Below, piece by piece: positions 18,201-25,837 of a DNA stretch of 56,304 nt. Source of the stretch: CAUPWF01 sp964367905 (lineage in GTDB: Bacteria > Bacillota > Clostridia > Lachnospirales > Lachnospiraceae); the NCBI GenBank assembly GCA_964367905.1, contig CAYIZP010000017.1, forward strand, positions 1-56,304. The letters run 5' to 3'. A program made the translations under genes and the position numbers. The notes under the pieces are model-generated. The model saw only the letters and a list, made by a program, of their open reading frames with translations. It did not search any database and was not told where the DNA came from. Numbering within the stretch: position 1 is the first letter of the stretch; every line of letters starts with the position of its first letter.

Positions 18201-18931
18201 ACTGCCCTCGCATCTGTAGAAGGCTTGATGTTGGCAGCCACTTCCTCTGCTGTTCCGGCGAAATAGTTTAGACTGTTCACGTCTACGCCTTCTCCATATG
18301 CAATTGCGAAGAAGTTAACGCCTTTTGCCTTTAATTCATCGACGATCGCCACATCTGGCGCTGCATATGCACCACCTGATAGCACCACGATATTTTTCAC
18401 AACGTCTTCATTCACCAGTAGGGAGCTTGCCTTCCCTAATGCTGCACTCATATCGGTAGACACTGTCTCTACTCTGTCCGCAGACATAATACCATCCACA
18501 AATGCATTCAATGCGCCTGCATCACTTGTCAATACACTCTCTCTTACATCATCATCCACACCTAGAATCGCAAGACTATCATTGTCGTCTTTGGACGCAA
18601 CAAAACCTCTTGACGCAACTTTCATCGCTTCAAGAGTCTCCTCACTCACTCGTGTGCTTTCATCAATTATAATTACTGTTTCTGATGCGTTCTCTGTCAC
18701 CGCTGCCTTCTGTGTTGCATTCACATTCAACGTAACATCATACGTACCAAAACTATCTACAACCGCAGTTGTAGTCTGTGTAGCCTTAACGTCTACACCC
18801 TCCCCTGGTATTCCCGACGCTAGAGCACTGATTCCCCCAAGAGTTTCTGCACTCAATAGCATAGAACACGCCATTGTCACTGCCACAAACTTCCTGATCA
18901 GGTCGCTATTCTTTTGTGATTTCTCCCCCAT
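15230..18931 (-). CDS. Second giant double-VWA, SpaA-like adhesin (VWA2)
   Basis: 1233 residues. A signal at about 14-38 is followed directly by the first VWA domain near residue 89 (VIIIDESTRVS, in which the third metal-site Ser is Arg), so this domain is probably metal-free. The second VWA starts near 435 (IIVFDQSGSMSE), with VQVIVFTDGKPT near 550. A run of eight Asp lies near 905. A SpaA/Cna-B-like domain spans about 1038-1130 (GIYEITELSSLRYDE). Four EDHDEP hexapeptides follow near 1173-1197. No LPXTG motif is present. It is paralogous to 3513-7778 but lacks the coiled-coil region, and is 190 residues shorter. Its leader lacks the heptamer operator found elsewhere. Confidence 0.87.
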   Translation of the reverse strand: MGEKSQKNSDLIRKFVAVTMACSMLLSAETLGGISALASGIPGEGVDVKATQTTTAVVDSFGTYDVTLNVNATQKAAVTENASETVIIIDESTRVSEETLEAMKVASRGFVASKDDNDSLAILGVDDDVRESVLTSDAGALNAFVDGIMSADRVETVSTDMSAALGKASSLLVNEDVVKNIVVLSGGAYAAPDVAIVDELKAKGVNFFAIAYGEGVDVNSLNYFAGTAEEVAANIKPSTDARAVSTITSAIEEKSQVVEESTTATTTNVNDIKVTISSAFDCTHDTAMVTENEDGTTTISFGMQEISESGWSETLRVAVNDSTDETEVSILVEEASGVYGIGGVDGADVPFDTTELVVIETPEYTPYMSGPLERAVPQPENGEIVYDADDIVLAKSTSSTDFEGARTYQIDLCGYSTLKQAEETVKPASFIIVFDQSGSMSEVDTTVTDKEQMVHDTAWNALSTFVNTVSTNESGLSVEEKSEIAIVGFSDGAKVLNPFVTMNNYTLPTIPNNVNANGTYHYTNLGAGLREAYNLITPTLKHSDNVQVIVFTDGKPTAYTNEKLDGTTEDITSGGKDNYTKYAMDYADKFREIDPATDGYTVQLHTIGYFLSGDGMKDVNMPGTIPNMEAQKFIEGYITPGTTYTGDNQGSLEKIFSYLVKQTTNNSTGIMADKIVEKIAPEFTMSVTQMLEVVEQFYQENGVVVPEGTFVLDANSDGVGDGGTWTISKDGAEVAKLVITVNESDNTIDIEWFGEAAELPHESSGDTWNYSIPITARPDFLGGNLVETNRDQSGVYANGYAQLLKAFPMPLVNVRTYDSLAEDTITVFVGENMEVEAFVNDELIHNEDFDFIDELIESNTLSTDLKDYFYNSIKYGTIQFTSVTMTRGEETTTIYPQLVESEDDDDDDDDAGFDLTLLYDDVASKTSNVDQETVVYKFNFTYTPVEVKTRLDTINIEMRLTTENEKLTYSKLTSSSVEGVDPYSTLDTDSHNMNMKQEFVPVESTEASEPADGMNHIATIGTAVATHTVNIIAGSIRIDKTIQDEDINSYVTGDGIFTFAIEKLDEDEDTDNTIWYRTVRILDGKKYGEADPLYNLPRGIYEITELSSLRYDETSVAAKGHGESYPIKTWGVDTDQWVATVTIGHDANPITDTNKNDSCRDALVSFTNKFIDTEDHDEPEDHDEPEDHDEPEDHDEPDEPDELTDGDIVVNRYVWSRDGYTVTQDNRTGGAVQ
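15341..15412. repeat. Four perfect 18-bp tandem repeats (EDHDEP)
   Basis: The unit TGGCTCATCATGGTCTTC is repeated four times without change inside the VWA2 gene. On the coding strand it encodes EDHDEP. Identical copies suggest recent expansion by slippage. Confidence 0.92.
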
Positions 18932-19131
18932 GTTTAACTAATTGACCCCTTTCTCTTAACTATTTATTAATTATTTATTAATACTTGTTGCTCATTATAC
19001 ACTATCATGCATAAAAATGCACGAACTATTTTCGATTTTTTTCATCTTTTTGTTAACTATTCCTCGCAACACCTGTACTTAAGTAAATCTGCACAGCGAC
19101 CCCTCTGAAATATTAGGCTAAACACACAAAA
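18932..19131. other. VWA2 leader, no heptamer operator
   Basis: A minus-strand TATAAT lies at 18994-18999, preceded by two TGCAT copies 10 bp apart (about 19006-19020). No GTCAC/GTCAT pair is present. The rest appears non-coding. Confidence 0.45.
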
Positions 19132-19162
19132 GAAGAGCCTAGATTAATACTAGACTCTCTTC
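19132..19162 (-). terminator. Terminator after the B'-C' fusion gene
   Basis: GAAGAG-CTAG pairs with CTAG-CTCT-TTC around a short loop, with one mismatch or bulge, followed by TTTT on the minus strand. Confidence 0.7.
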
Positions 19163-19174
19163 ATTCTTATCATA

Positions 19175-20743
19175 TTATTTTGTTTTTTTCTTCTTGATTA
19201 CTACTACAGCTCCCGCTCCAGCCAATAACGCCGCTGCTACGATTCCGATTACAAGTGGAAGTGTATTTGATGTCGCTTCCGCACCGCTTGATAATGGAAG
19301 TTCACTATCTTCAATATCTGTTTCTTCTGGGTCTGTTCCGTCTGCTAATGGCACTTCTGTATCCTCAATATCTGTTGTCGGATCCTCCGTTGCATCATCC
19401 GGTGTATCCGCTAATGGTGGTGTTGCGTCATCTATCGTTGTTGTATCATCTGCTGCTGGTGTTGCCGCTGGTGTGGCATCTGGCGTTGTTTCTGTTTCCG
19501 TTACAACTTCAGTGATTACATCCGGTATTGTTGTATAGATGAAGTTAATCTCCGTTCCGTTTGTATCGTTTACAATTGCACTCTGTGTTGCATCTTCGAT
19601 TGTAAATCCTTCGATAGCCGGTGCATTTTCAAATACTTGCAATCCCAATTCTGTTGTCACAACTTTTTGTGTGAAAATGGAATTACCAAAATCATCTAGG
19701 TAATTTACTACATAAGATGCTTCTGTGATGATTCTGTTGTATTGTGCGATTAGTTTCATATTCTCAACCACTGTCACATCTTTGCTTTCTCCTGTAGACC
19801 AACCTGCAAATGCATATCCATCTTCTGGGTCAACCATTGCTGCATACGCATCCAAGTTTATCGGATTGTTATATTCTACTATAACATCTATACTTCCACG
19901 TCCATCAATTGTTCCATTTACCCCTGCCTTGAATGATACTTCGTAACTTGGTGTTGCCGCTGCTGCATCTACTACATTCGATGGAATCAACATTGCACAA
20001 GATACTACTAACAATCCTACGATAAATGAACTTGCATTGTTCTTACGGTTTTTTTTCTTCAATGCTACTAATAATGTTCCTATAGCAACTGCAGCTGCAA
20101 CTGCTAATCCCATGTATAGGAAGATTTGAGTCTGACTGTCATCCCCTGTCTTAACGGAATCTCCACCAGTTACTGTCTGTGTGATTGTCTCTGTCACCGT
20201 TGGTGCTGGATCGATTGTTTCTACGCTGAATTGTAATTGGATGTTACCAGCTTGATCTTGCATATCGTTCGCTGTTGCCGGATCTAAGTGTAGCTCAATT
20301 CTTACACTTGCACTCTCACCTTGATTCAATGCATCTACCAAGATTTTATTATCACTATTCATTAAGTCAGCTCCCGCTGAGATATCAACTTCTCTTCCAA
20401 TAACCGCTGAGAAAAATGCTGCTGTTTCATTATTACGATACATATTGAATTCATATACAGCATTTCCTTCTCCACTTGCCGCAATGTTCTTAAGTAATGC
20501 TGCACTCATATAGAAACGTAATTCCGATGGGTCATCATTTGTTACCACAAAACTAACTTCTTGTGTTTCCCCAGGAAGCATTCCTGTGAATCCTGTCCCT
20601 TGTAAATCTGTTACAAACTGTTCTGTATCACCATCAAACACGATTCCATTTGACGTGCCGCCTGTAGCTCCAACTGTCATAGCAGGTAGCAATGACAGTG
20701 CTGTGACTGCTAGAACTGTAATTAATTTTTTCAATCTCATCAT
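19175..20743 (-). CDS. Fusion of surface proteins B' and C'
   Basis: 522 residues. Residues 1 to about 232 match protein B (10790-11482) end to end: signal, beta domain, SVKTGD near 194, transmembrane helix about 203-222 and a Lys-rich stop. Residue 233 onward matches protein C (9654-10505) including its former signal peptide (FIVGLLVVSCAMLIPSN), the InlB-like and MucBP-like segments, the acidic PLAD repeats and the C-terminal helix plus KKKKTK. The join lies at an A8 run (20049-20056 on the plus strand as T8). One extra A would end the first part as LKKKP, close to the end of protein B. The fused product would have two membrane hairpins. It follows A' by 10 bp in the P7 operon. Confidence 0.82.
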   Translation of the reverse strand: MMRLKKLITVLAVTALSLLPAMTVGATGGTSNGIVFDGDTEQFVTDLQGTGFTGMLPGETQEVSFVVTNDDPSELRFYMSAALLKNIAASGEGNAVYEFNMYRNNETAAFFSAVIGREVDISAGADLMNSDNKILVDALNQGESASVRIELHLDPATANDMQDQAGNIQLQFSVETIDPAPTVTETITQTVTGGDSVKTGDDSQTQIFLYMGLAVAAAVAIGTLLVALKKKNRKNNASSFIVGLLVVSCAMLIPSNVVDAAAATPSYEVSFKAGVNGTIDGRGSIDVIVEYNNPINLDAYAAMVDPEDGYAFAGWSTGESKDVTVVENMKLIAQYNRIITEASYVVNYLDDFGNSIFTQKVVTTELGLQVFENAPAIEGFTIEDATQSAIVNDTNGTEINFIYTTIPDVITEVVTETETTPDATPAATPAADDTTTIDDATPPLADTPDDATEDPTTDIEDTEVPLADGTDPEETDIEDSELPLSSGAEATSNTLPLVIGIVAAALLAGAGAVVVIKKKKTK

Positions 20744-20753
20744 TGTGCCCCCC

Positions 20754-21404
20754 TTATTGCTCTACGATTGCTGTAATATTGTTATTTGCATCAAATGTTG
20801 CTACCATACCCCATTGTGCTAACATCGCTTCGTCTCCTGCAAGTGTTTGCACGGACTCGATGTTATAATCCATCTTAAACTGTAGGTTGGCGTATTTGTT
20901 GCTGTTCTCTGTCGGATTCGCCAGTACTGAGAATCCTTGTAGAAGTTCTGTTGTTGAATCTCCAACAGCTACTGGGTATTTATAATATCCATACACATCT
21001 TCACCATCGCGAATAACAATCCAATCTTGCTCATTCAATGTAAATTCTACTCCAGATGTTTCCCCTGATCCTACGTCGAAGTATTTCTCTTCATTTTGAT
21101 ACCAGCTAGCATTGAGGTGAATCATCATATAACTCTCTGTGCTTCCTGTGTTCTCAGCACCTACTGTCATCTCCACTACACTTCCTGGGGTCATCCCTAG
21201 GAATTCTCCTGTCGCCTCATCGTATACCCATGAAGCTCCACCTTCTGGAACCTTAACTTCCTGCTGTGCACCTACACCAATATTGGTTGTGGTTACTTGT
21301 TGATCGATTGGATTTGATGCTCCCCTAAATGCTGCGTAGGTGCCACCTAAACCAAATACAACACCCATACTAAGTGCGATAATTAATACTCTTCTCCATT
21401 TCAT
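20754..21404 (-). CDS. TasA-like secreted protein A'
   Basis: 216 residues, the same length as 11496-12146 and nearly the same sequence. The signal MKWRRVLIIALS, GGTYAAFRGASNPIDQ, GMTPGSVVEMTVGAENTG and the IVEQ end are all shared. Differences are scattered substitutions, so this is an old duplicate kept under selection, not a recent copy. It lies between the class B sortase and the B'-C' fusion, in the P7 operon. Confidence 0.83.
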   Translation of the reverse strand: MKWRRVLIIALSMGVVFGLGGTYAAFRGASNPIDQQVTTTNIGVGAQQEVKVPEGGASWVYDEATGEFLGMTPGSVVEMTVGAENTGSTESYMMIHLNASWYQNEEKYFDVGSGETSGVEFTLNEQDWIVIRDGEDVYGYYKYPVAVGDSTTELLQGFSVLANPTENSNKYANLQFKMDYNIESVQTLAGDEAMLAQWGMVATFDANNNITAIVEQ

Positions 21405-21448
21405 AATTCTCTTCTCCTTCTCTATATGATAAACTATTTAATTACTTC

Positions 21449-22237
21449 CTATTTTACTACTTCTTTTTCTTCTATCAATATACCTTGAACCACGAATCGA
21501 TTTGCATCGGACGCAGTACATGTGGATAATGTTACTAGCTGTGAATACTGGTCATACGAAACTCCTGTTTGATAGATAGAGTTCTCTGCCATCTCGTCTA
21601 AATGTACTAGGAATGCCGCTTCATCTGCAAATTGTACTGTGTAGATATCGGATGCGTCTTTTACCGTTCTAGCACTTGCTATCTGATATTTTTTCACCTT
21701 GCCATCTGGTGTATAGATGTAGAAGTAAGGATTTTCCTTATAAAATTCTTCTTCATCATATTCATCTAGGGAACCAAACATGGAACCATTTCTCATGTTA
21801 TGCCCGTAGAGGATTGCATGCATATCTGTAAATGTCGGCGAATTGTACATATTCAAAAACACAGTTCCAAAATTGCTCTTTTCTCCTGTAAAATCTTCAT
21901 GCAGGTATTTATCGTTATCTTCTCCTGCTACAATCGGATAATCAATAATCTCTGGCTGATCAAACCGAATCCAGGCGACCACTTCTGAGTTGATGGTTGC
22001 CAACTCTTCAAAGTCATAGACATATGTTTGGTACTCTTCTATCGTCTCGTCATTCACTTCTGTTCTATCTGCTTGTGCAACTGACAATATTTCTGCATAG
22101 GTTGCATCACCTTTGGCATATTCATTGAATATTCCATATAATTGATATGCTGAAAACCCGAAGACCCCGATACATATGAGCAGTATCGGTATATACCAAA
22201 AGGACTTTTTCTTTTTTTCCTGTCCTTTATTTCCCAT
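21449..22237 (-). CDS. srtB: Class B sortase
   Basis: 262 residues. A basic N-terminus and transmembrane helix (about 14-34) are followed by the catalytic domain: VAWIRFDQPEIIDYPIV, ILYGHNMRNGSMFG with the His, LSTCTASD with the Cys, and NRFVVQG with the Arg. Class B sortases attach surface proteins, or pilus-like assemblies, to the wall or to each other. VKTGD tails in proteins B and B' are the best candidate substrates in the window. It sits between the GGDEF-like gene (15 bp upstream) and A', so it is co-regulated with its likely substrates by P7. The family call is firm; the substrate is inference. Confidence 0.94.
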   Translation of the reverse strand: MGNKGQEKKKKSFWYIPILLICIGVFGFSAYQLYGIFNEYAKGDATYAEILSVAQADRTEVNDETIEEYQTYVYDFEELATINSEVVAWIRFDQPEIIDYPIVAGEDNDKYLHEDFTGEKSNFGTVFLNMYNSPTFTDMHAILYGHNMRNGSMFGSLDEYDEEEFYKENPYFYIYTPDGKVKKYQIASARTVKDASDIYTVQFADEAAFLVHLDEMAENSIYQTGVSYDQYSQLVTLSTCTASDANRFVVQGILIEEKEVVK

Positions 22238-22252
22238 TCTTTATTTCCTTCC

Positions 22253-22678
22253 TTAGTCGCTAATTAGACTTACACTATATTCTAACGACAAGACATCTTT
22301 CCATTCTGGCTTCTGACCTAATCTATATCCTATTCTCTGATTCAAAATCTTCAGAATATCTCCATCACAATTTGGAAATATCATAAGATATTGCGATTCC
22401 GAATATCGACAGGCAACATCTTCTTCACGGAACGCTTCGACCAACATCTGCTCTACACAATCCATTGCTGCTTCCATGGGTACTTTATCTTCTAATGTGA
22501 GTGACATCAAAACAATGTATCCTACAGAACCATCTCGCCTCGCTCGACGTTTCTGTAATTGATAAAACCGTTTGAATACCTCATAATTACAGACAAAGAC
22601 TCCAAATGCATCCCCCAGGTTGAGGTCATCCGTTATCTTTACTACATTTTCTTTCATAGTTTTTCCCTCTATAATCAT
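22253..22678 (-). CDS. Stand-alone degenerate GGDEF-like domain protein
   Basis: 141 residues, no DNA-binding or membrane part. GVFVCNYEVFKRFYQLQKRR and YIVLMSLT, then FREEDVACRYSESQYLMIFPNC, align with the C-terminal 120 residues of the BTAD regulator (TFYCDYGVFRKAYQLEKRR, KYSGVQYIMLLSNC). The GGDEF motif position reads SESQY, so it cannot make cyclic dinucleotides by the normal mechanism. An in-frame ATG at residue 8 could also be the start. It is the first gene of the P7 operon. It may titrate, sequester or pair with the regulator (inference). Few lines of evidence exist beyond this similarity. Confidence 0.75.
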   Translation of the reverse strand: MIIEGKTMKENVVKITDDLNLGDAFGVFVCNYEVFKRFYQLQKRRARRDGSVGYIVLMSLTLEDKVPMEAAMDCVEQMLVEAFREEDVACRYSESQYLMIFPNCDGDILKILNQRIGYRLGQKPEWKDVLSLEYSVSLISD

Positions 22679-22985
22679 ACTATTTTAATTCTTATTTCAT
22701 GCTATTACGCACTACTACCATAGTCATCATACAAAACAATTGTCACACGGCAGTCACTTGAAAATAGTTTTTCAGTAGTTTTTTAACATTTTTTATGTAC
22801 TTATAATACCAAAATGGCATAACATATTCTACACAAAGTGCGATACACGAGAATACAGTTGCACAGATATATATCTGAAGCTTCCAGTCTATATGGGGTA
22901 TAAACATTGCAGTCACGCGAATTTCCATACTGAATTTTACCATATACAAAGGATTCATGCAAGCTTATTATTAAATAAGAAGCAT
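22679..22985. other. Intergenic region holding P7
   Basis: It contains P7 (22726-22759) and one isolated GTCACGC heptamer near 22913. A 71-codon frame on the minus strand overlaps the operator and lacks a ribosome site, so no gene is called. Confidence 0.6.
22726..22759 (-). promoter_or_regulatory. BTAD-type operator/promoter P7
   Basis: On the minus strand: AAGTGAC (22753-22759), 4 bp, GTGTGAC (22742-22748), 10 bp, TATGAT (22726-22731). It drives the GGDEF-like, sortase, A', B'-C' operon, so the right-hand cluster shares the left cluster's control. Confidence 0.75.
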
Positions 22986-23017
22986 AAAAGAAGCGCCTCT
23001 TTCGAGGTGCTTCTTTT
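22986..23017 (-). terminator. Terminator after ppdK
   Basis: AAAAGAAGC-CCTC pairs with GAGG-GCTTCTTTT with a TTTC loop, 36 bp past the ppdK stop. Confidence 0.88.
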
Positions 23018-23052
23018 GAAAATATATATTACTTGCTTATTTCTTTTTTTAT

Positions 23053-25674
23053 TTATTTGTCGTTCAGTGCTGCTTGAGCTGCTGCTAATCTTGCAATTGG
23101 CACACGGAATGGTGAGCAAGATACGTAGTTCAATCCAATCTTGTGGCAGAATTCTACGGAACTTGGATCTCCACCGTGTTCTCCACAGATACCTAGTTTT
23201 AATCCTGGCTTTGTTGCACGACCTTTGTCTGCCGCCATCTGTACAAGTTGTCCAACACCTGTTTGGTCTAATCTTGCAAATGGATCTGACTCATAGATTT
23301 TTCCTGCATAGTATGCATCTAGGAATGAACCTGCATCGTCACGAGAGAATCCGAATGTCATCTGTGTCAAGTCGTTTGTTCCAAATGAAAAGAAGTCTGC
23401 TTCTTCTGCAACTGCATCTGCTGTAAGGGCAGCTCTTGGAATTTCGATCATTGTTCCGATATGGTATTCAATATCTGAACCTTTTTCTTGTTTCACTTGC
23501 TCTGCAACTTCTACTACGAATTCTTTTACGAATGCTAACTCTTTTTTCTCACCGATCAATGGAATCATGATTTCTGGTACGATATCGAAGCCTTTTTCTG
23601 CTTTTACTTCGATTGCCGCTTCCATTACTGCTCTTGTTTGCATCTTTGCAATCTCTGGATATGTTACTGCAAGACGGCATCCACGATGTCCCATCATTGG
23701 GTTGAACTCGTGTAATGAATCGCATTTTGCTTGTACTTGCTCTGGTGTTAATCCCATATCTACCGCTAGGGCAGCGATGTCTTCTGGATTTGTAGGAACA
23801 AATTCATGAAGTGGTGGATCTAAGTAGCGGATGGTCATTGGCTTTCCTTCTAACTCTTCGTACATTGCCTTGAAGTCAGATTTTTGGAATACGATTAGTT
23901 CTGCCAATGCTTCTTCTCTCGCTTCCACAGAATCCGAAAGAATCATCTTGCGAATCTTAGGAATTCTATCTTCTCCAAAGAACATGTGCTCTGTACGGCA
24001 AAGTCCTACGCCTTCTGCACCTAATTCAATCGCTCTCTTAACATCTTTTGGTGTATCTGCATTTGTGCGAACAGTTAAGCTTCTATATTGATCTGCCCAT
24101 CCCATGATACGTCCAAAGTTTCCATCTACAGAAGCTTCTACTGTTTTGATATCTCCATAGTAGATTTTTCCTGTTGTTCCATCAAGCGAGATATAATCTC
24201 CTTCGTTGATTGTTTTTCCACCAAGCTCGAATACTTTCGCTTCTTCATCAATCTTGATTTCTCCACAACCACACACACAAGCTGTTCCCATACCACGTGC
24301 AACTACCGCTGCATGTGATGTCATACCACCACGAACTGTTAGGATACCTTGTGCTGCATCCATACCTTCGATATCTTCTGGCGATGTCTCAAGGCGAACA
24401 AGGATAACTCTCTGTCCAGTTGCCGCTGCGTTTTTCGCATCATCTGCTGTGAAATACACTTTACCTGCTGCCGCACCTGGTGAAGCCGCAAGAGCCTCTC
24501 CGATTACTTCTCCTGCTTTCAATGCTGCCACATCAAATGTAGGGTGAAGCAATTGATCTAAAGATTTCGCTTCGATACGTGAGATTGCAACATCTGGAGT
24601 AATCATTCCTTCATCTACTAGATCACAAGCAATCTGAAGAGCTGCTGGTGCAGTTCTCTTACCACTTCTAGTCTGTAGGAAGTATAATTTTCCTTCTTGA
24701 ATTGTAAACTCCATATCTTGCATATCTGCATAGTGATTCTCTAATTTCGATGCAATTTGCATAAATTGCTTGTAGCAATCTGGCATATCTTCTTCTAATC
24801 TAGAGATTGGAAGTGGAGTACGGATACCAGCAACAACGTCTTCACCTTGTGCATTAATCAAATATTCTCCATAGATTTTTCTCTCTCCTGTAGAAGGGTT
24901 ACGTGTAAATGCAACACCTGTTCCAGATGTATCACCCATATTACCAAATACCATCGCTTGTACATTAACTGCGGTTCCCCAGTTTCCTGGAATATCATTC
25001 ATACGACGATATACAATCGCACGCGGGTTGTCCCAAGAACGGAATACCGCTTGAACTGCACCCATCAACTGTTCTTTTGGATCTTGTGGGAACTCAGCTC
25101 CCATTTTATCCGAATATATTCCTTTATATTTAGCTATTACTTCTTTCAAATCTTCCGCTGTAAGATCTGTGTCAAGTTTCGCACCTTTTTCTTCTTTAAT
25201 TTCATCTAAGATTCCCTCAAAGAAAGTTTTACTCATTTCCATAACAACATCTGAATACATCTGAATAAATCTTCTGTATGAATCGTATGCAAATCTTGGA
25301 TTTCCTGTCTTTTGAGCGAATCCTTCTACAGATACATCGTTCAAACCTAGGTTTAGAATTGTATCCATCATACCTGGCATAGAAGCGCGAGCTCCAGAGC
25401 GAACTGAAACCAATAACGGATTCTCTGTATCACCGAATTTCTTACCTTCAATTTCTTCCAAATCTTCAATCGCCTTAAAGATTTGTTCTTGTACCTCTGC
25501 TGTAACTTGTTTTCCAGACTCGTAATAATTTGAGCAAGCCTTCGTTGTAACTGTAAATCCTTGTGGAATTGGTAATCCTAAGTTTGTCATCTCTGCAAGG
25601 TTAGAACCTTTTCCTCCAAGAAGGTTCTTCATTGTAGCGTCACCTTCCTTGAATAAGTATACCCATTTTGCCAT
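23053..25674 (-). CDS. ppdK: Pyruvate, phosphate dikinase
   Basis: 873 residues, full length. The enzyme interconverts pyruvate, ATP and phosphate with phosphoenolpyruvate, AMP and pyrophosphate, and serves PPi-linked glycolysis or gluconeogenesis in anaerobes. An N-terminal ATP-grasp domain (about 1-340) starts with GGKGSNLAEM. The swivelling domain has the phospho-His in GGMTSHAAVVARGMG near 453. The C-terminal PEP domain has LCRTEHMFF and the Cys in GICGEHGGDP near 834. AGGAGG lies 10 bp before the ATG. It is a single-gene unit with its own promoter (25728-25756) and terminator. Confidence 0.98.
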   Translation of the reverse strand: MAKWVYLFKEGDATMKNLLGGKGSNLAEMTNLGLPIPQGFTVTTKACSNYYESGKQVTAEVQEQIFKAIEDLEEIEGKKFGDTENPLLVSVRSGARASMPGMMDTILNLGLNDVSVEGFAQKTGNPRFAYDSYRRFIQMYSDVVMEMSKTFFEGILDEIKEEKGAKLDTDLTAEDLKEVIAKYKGIYSDKMGAEFPQDPKEQLMGAVQAVFRSWDNPRAIVYRRMNDIPGNWGTAVNVQAMVFGNMGDTSGTGVAFTRNPSTGERKIYGEYLINAQGEDVVAGIRTPLPISRLEEDMPDCYKQFMQIASKLENHYADMQDMEFTIQEGKLYFLQTRSGKRTAPAALQIACDLVDEGMITPDVAISRIEAKSLDQLLHPTFDVAALKAGEVIGEALAASPGAAAGKVYFTADDAKNAAATGQRVILVRLETSPEDIEGMDAAQGILTVRGGMTSHAAVVARGMGTACVCGCGEIKIDEEAKVFELGGKTINEGDYISLDGTTGKIYYGDIKTVEASVDGNFGRIMGWADQYRSLTVRTNADTPKDVKRAIELGAEGVGLCRTEHMFFGEDRIPKIRKMILSDSVEAREEALAELIVFQKSDFKAMYEELEGKPMTIRYLDPPLHEFVPTNPEDIAALAVDMGLTPEQVQAKCDSLHEFNPMMGHRGCRLAVTYPEIAKMQTRAVMEAAIEVKAEKGFDIVPEIMIPLIGEKKELAFVKEFVVEVAEQVKQEKGSDIEYHIGTMIEIPRAALTADAVAEEADFFSFGTNDLTQMTFGFSRDDAGSFLDAYYAGKIYESDPFARLDQTGVGQLVQMAADKGRATKPGLKLGICGEHGGDPSSVEFCHKIGLNYVSCSPFRVPIARLAAAQAALNDK

Positions 25675-25727
25675 GTGGTTTATCCTCCTAATATTTACAT
25701 AAAATTTGTGCTGGGCGGCACTAGTAC

Positions 25728-25756
25728 ATTTTATCCTCTTTTTTATGATACGTCAA
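25728..25756 (-). promoter_or_regulatory. ppdK promoter
   Basis: TTGACG (25751-25756), 17 bp, TAAAAT (25728-25733) on the minus strand. The -35 box lies 3 bp from the REP hairpin at 25760. Confidence 0.65.
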
Positions 25757-25759
25757 GTG

Positions 25760-25817
25760 TTGGGGACGTAGTTTTTTGACGTTTTTCTACGTCCCCAATG
25801 AAAAATTCCCTGTCCCT
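25760..25817. repeat. REP hairpin next to the transposase (left)
   Basis: TTGGGGACGTAG pairs with CTACGTCCCCAA, then a CCCTGTCCCT tail. It matches the other REP copies at 26611-26670 and 37134-37193. Confidence 0.85.
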
Positions 25818-25837
25818 TTTGCATTTTCTAGTATTTT

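Noticed and set aside
22743..22958. 71-codon frame on the minus strand
   Set aside because: It has no ribosome site and its end overlaps operator P7.
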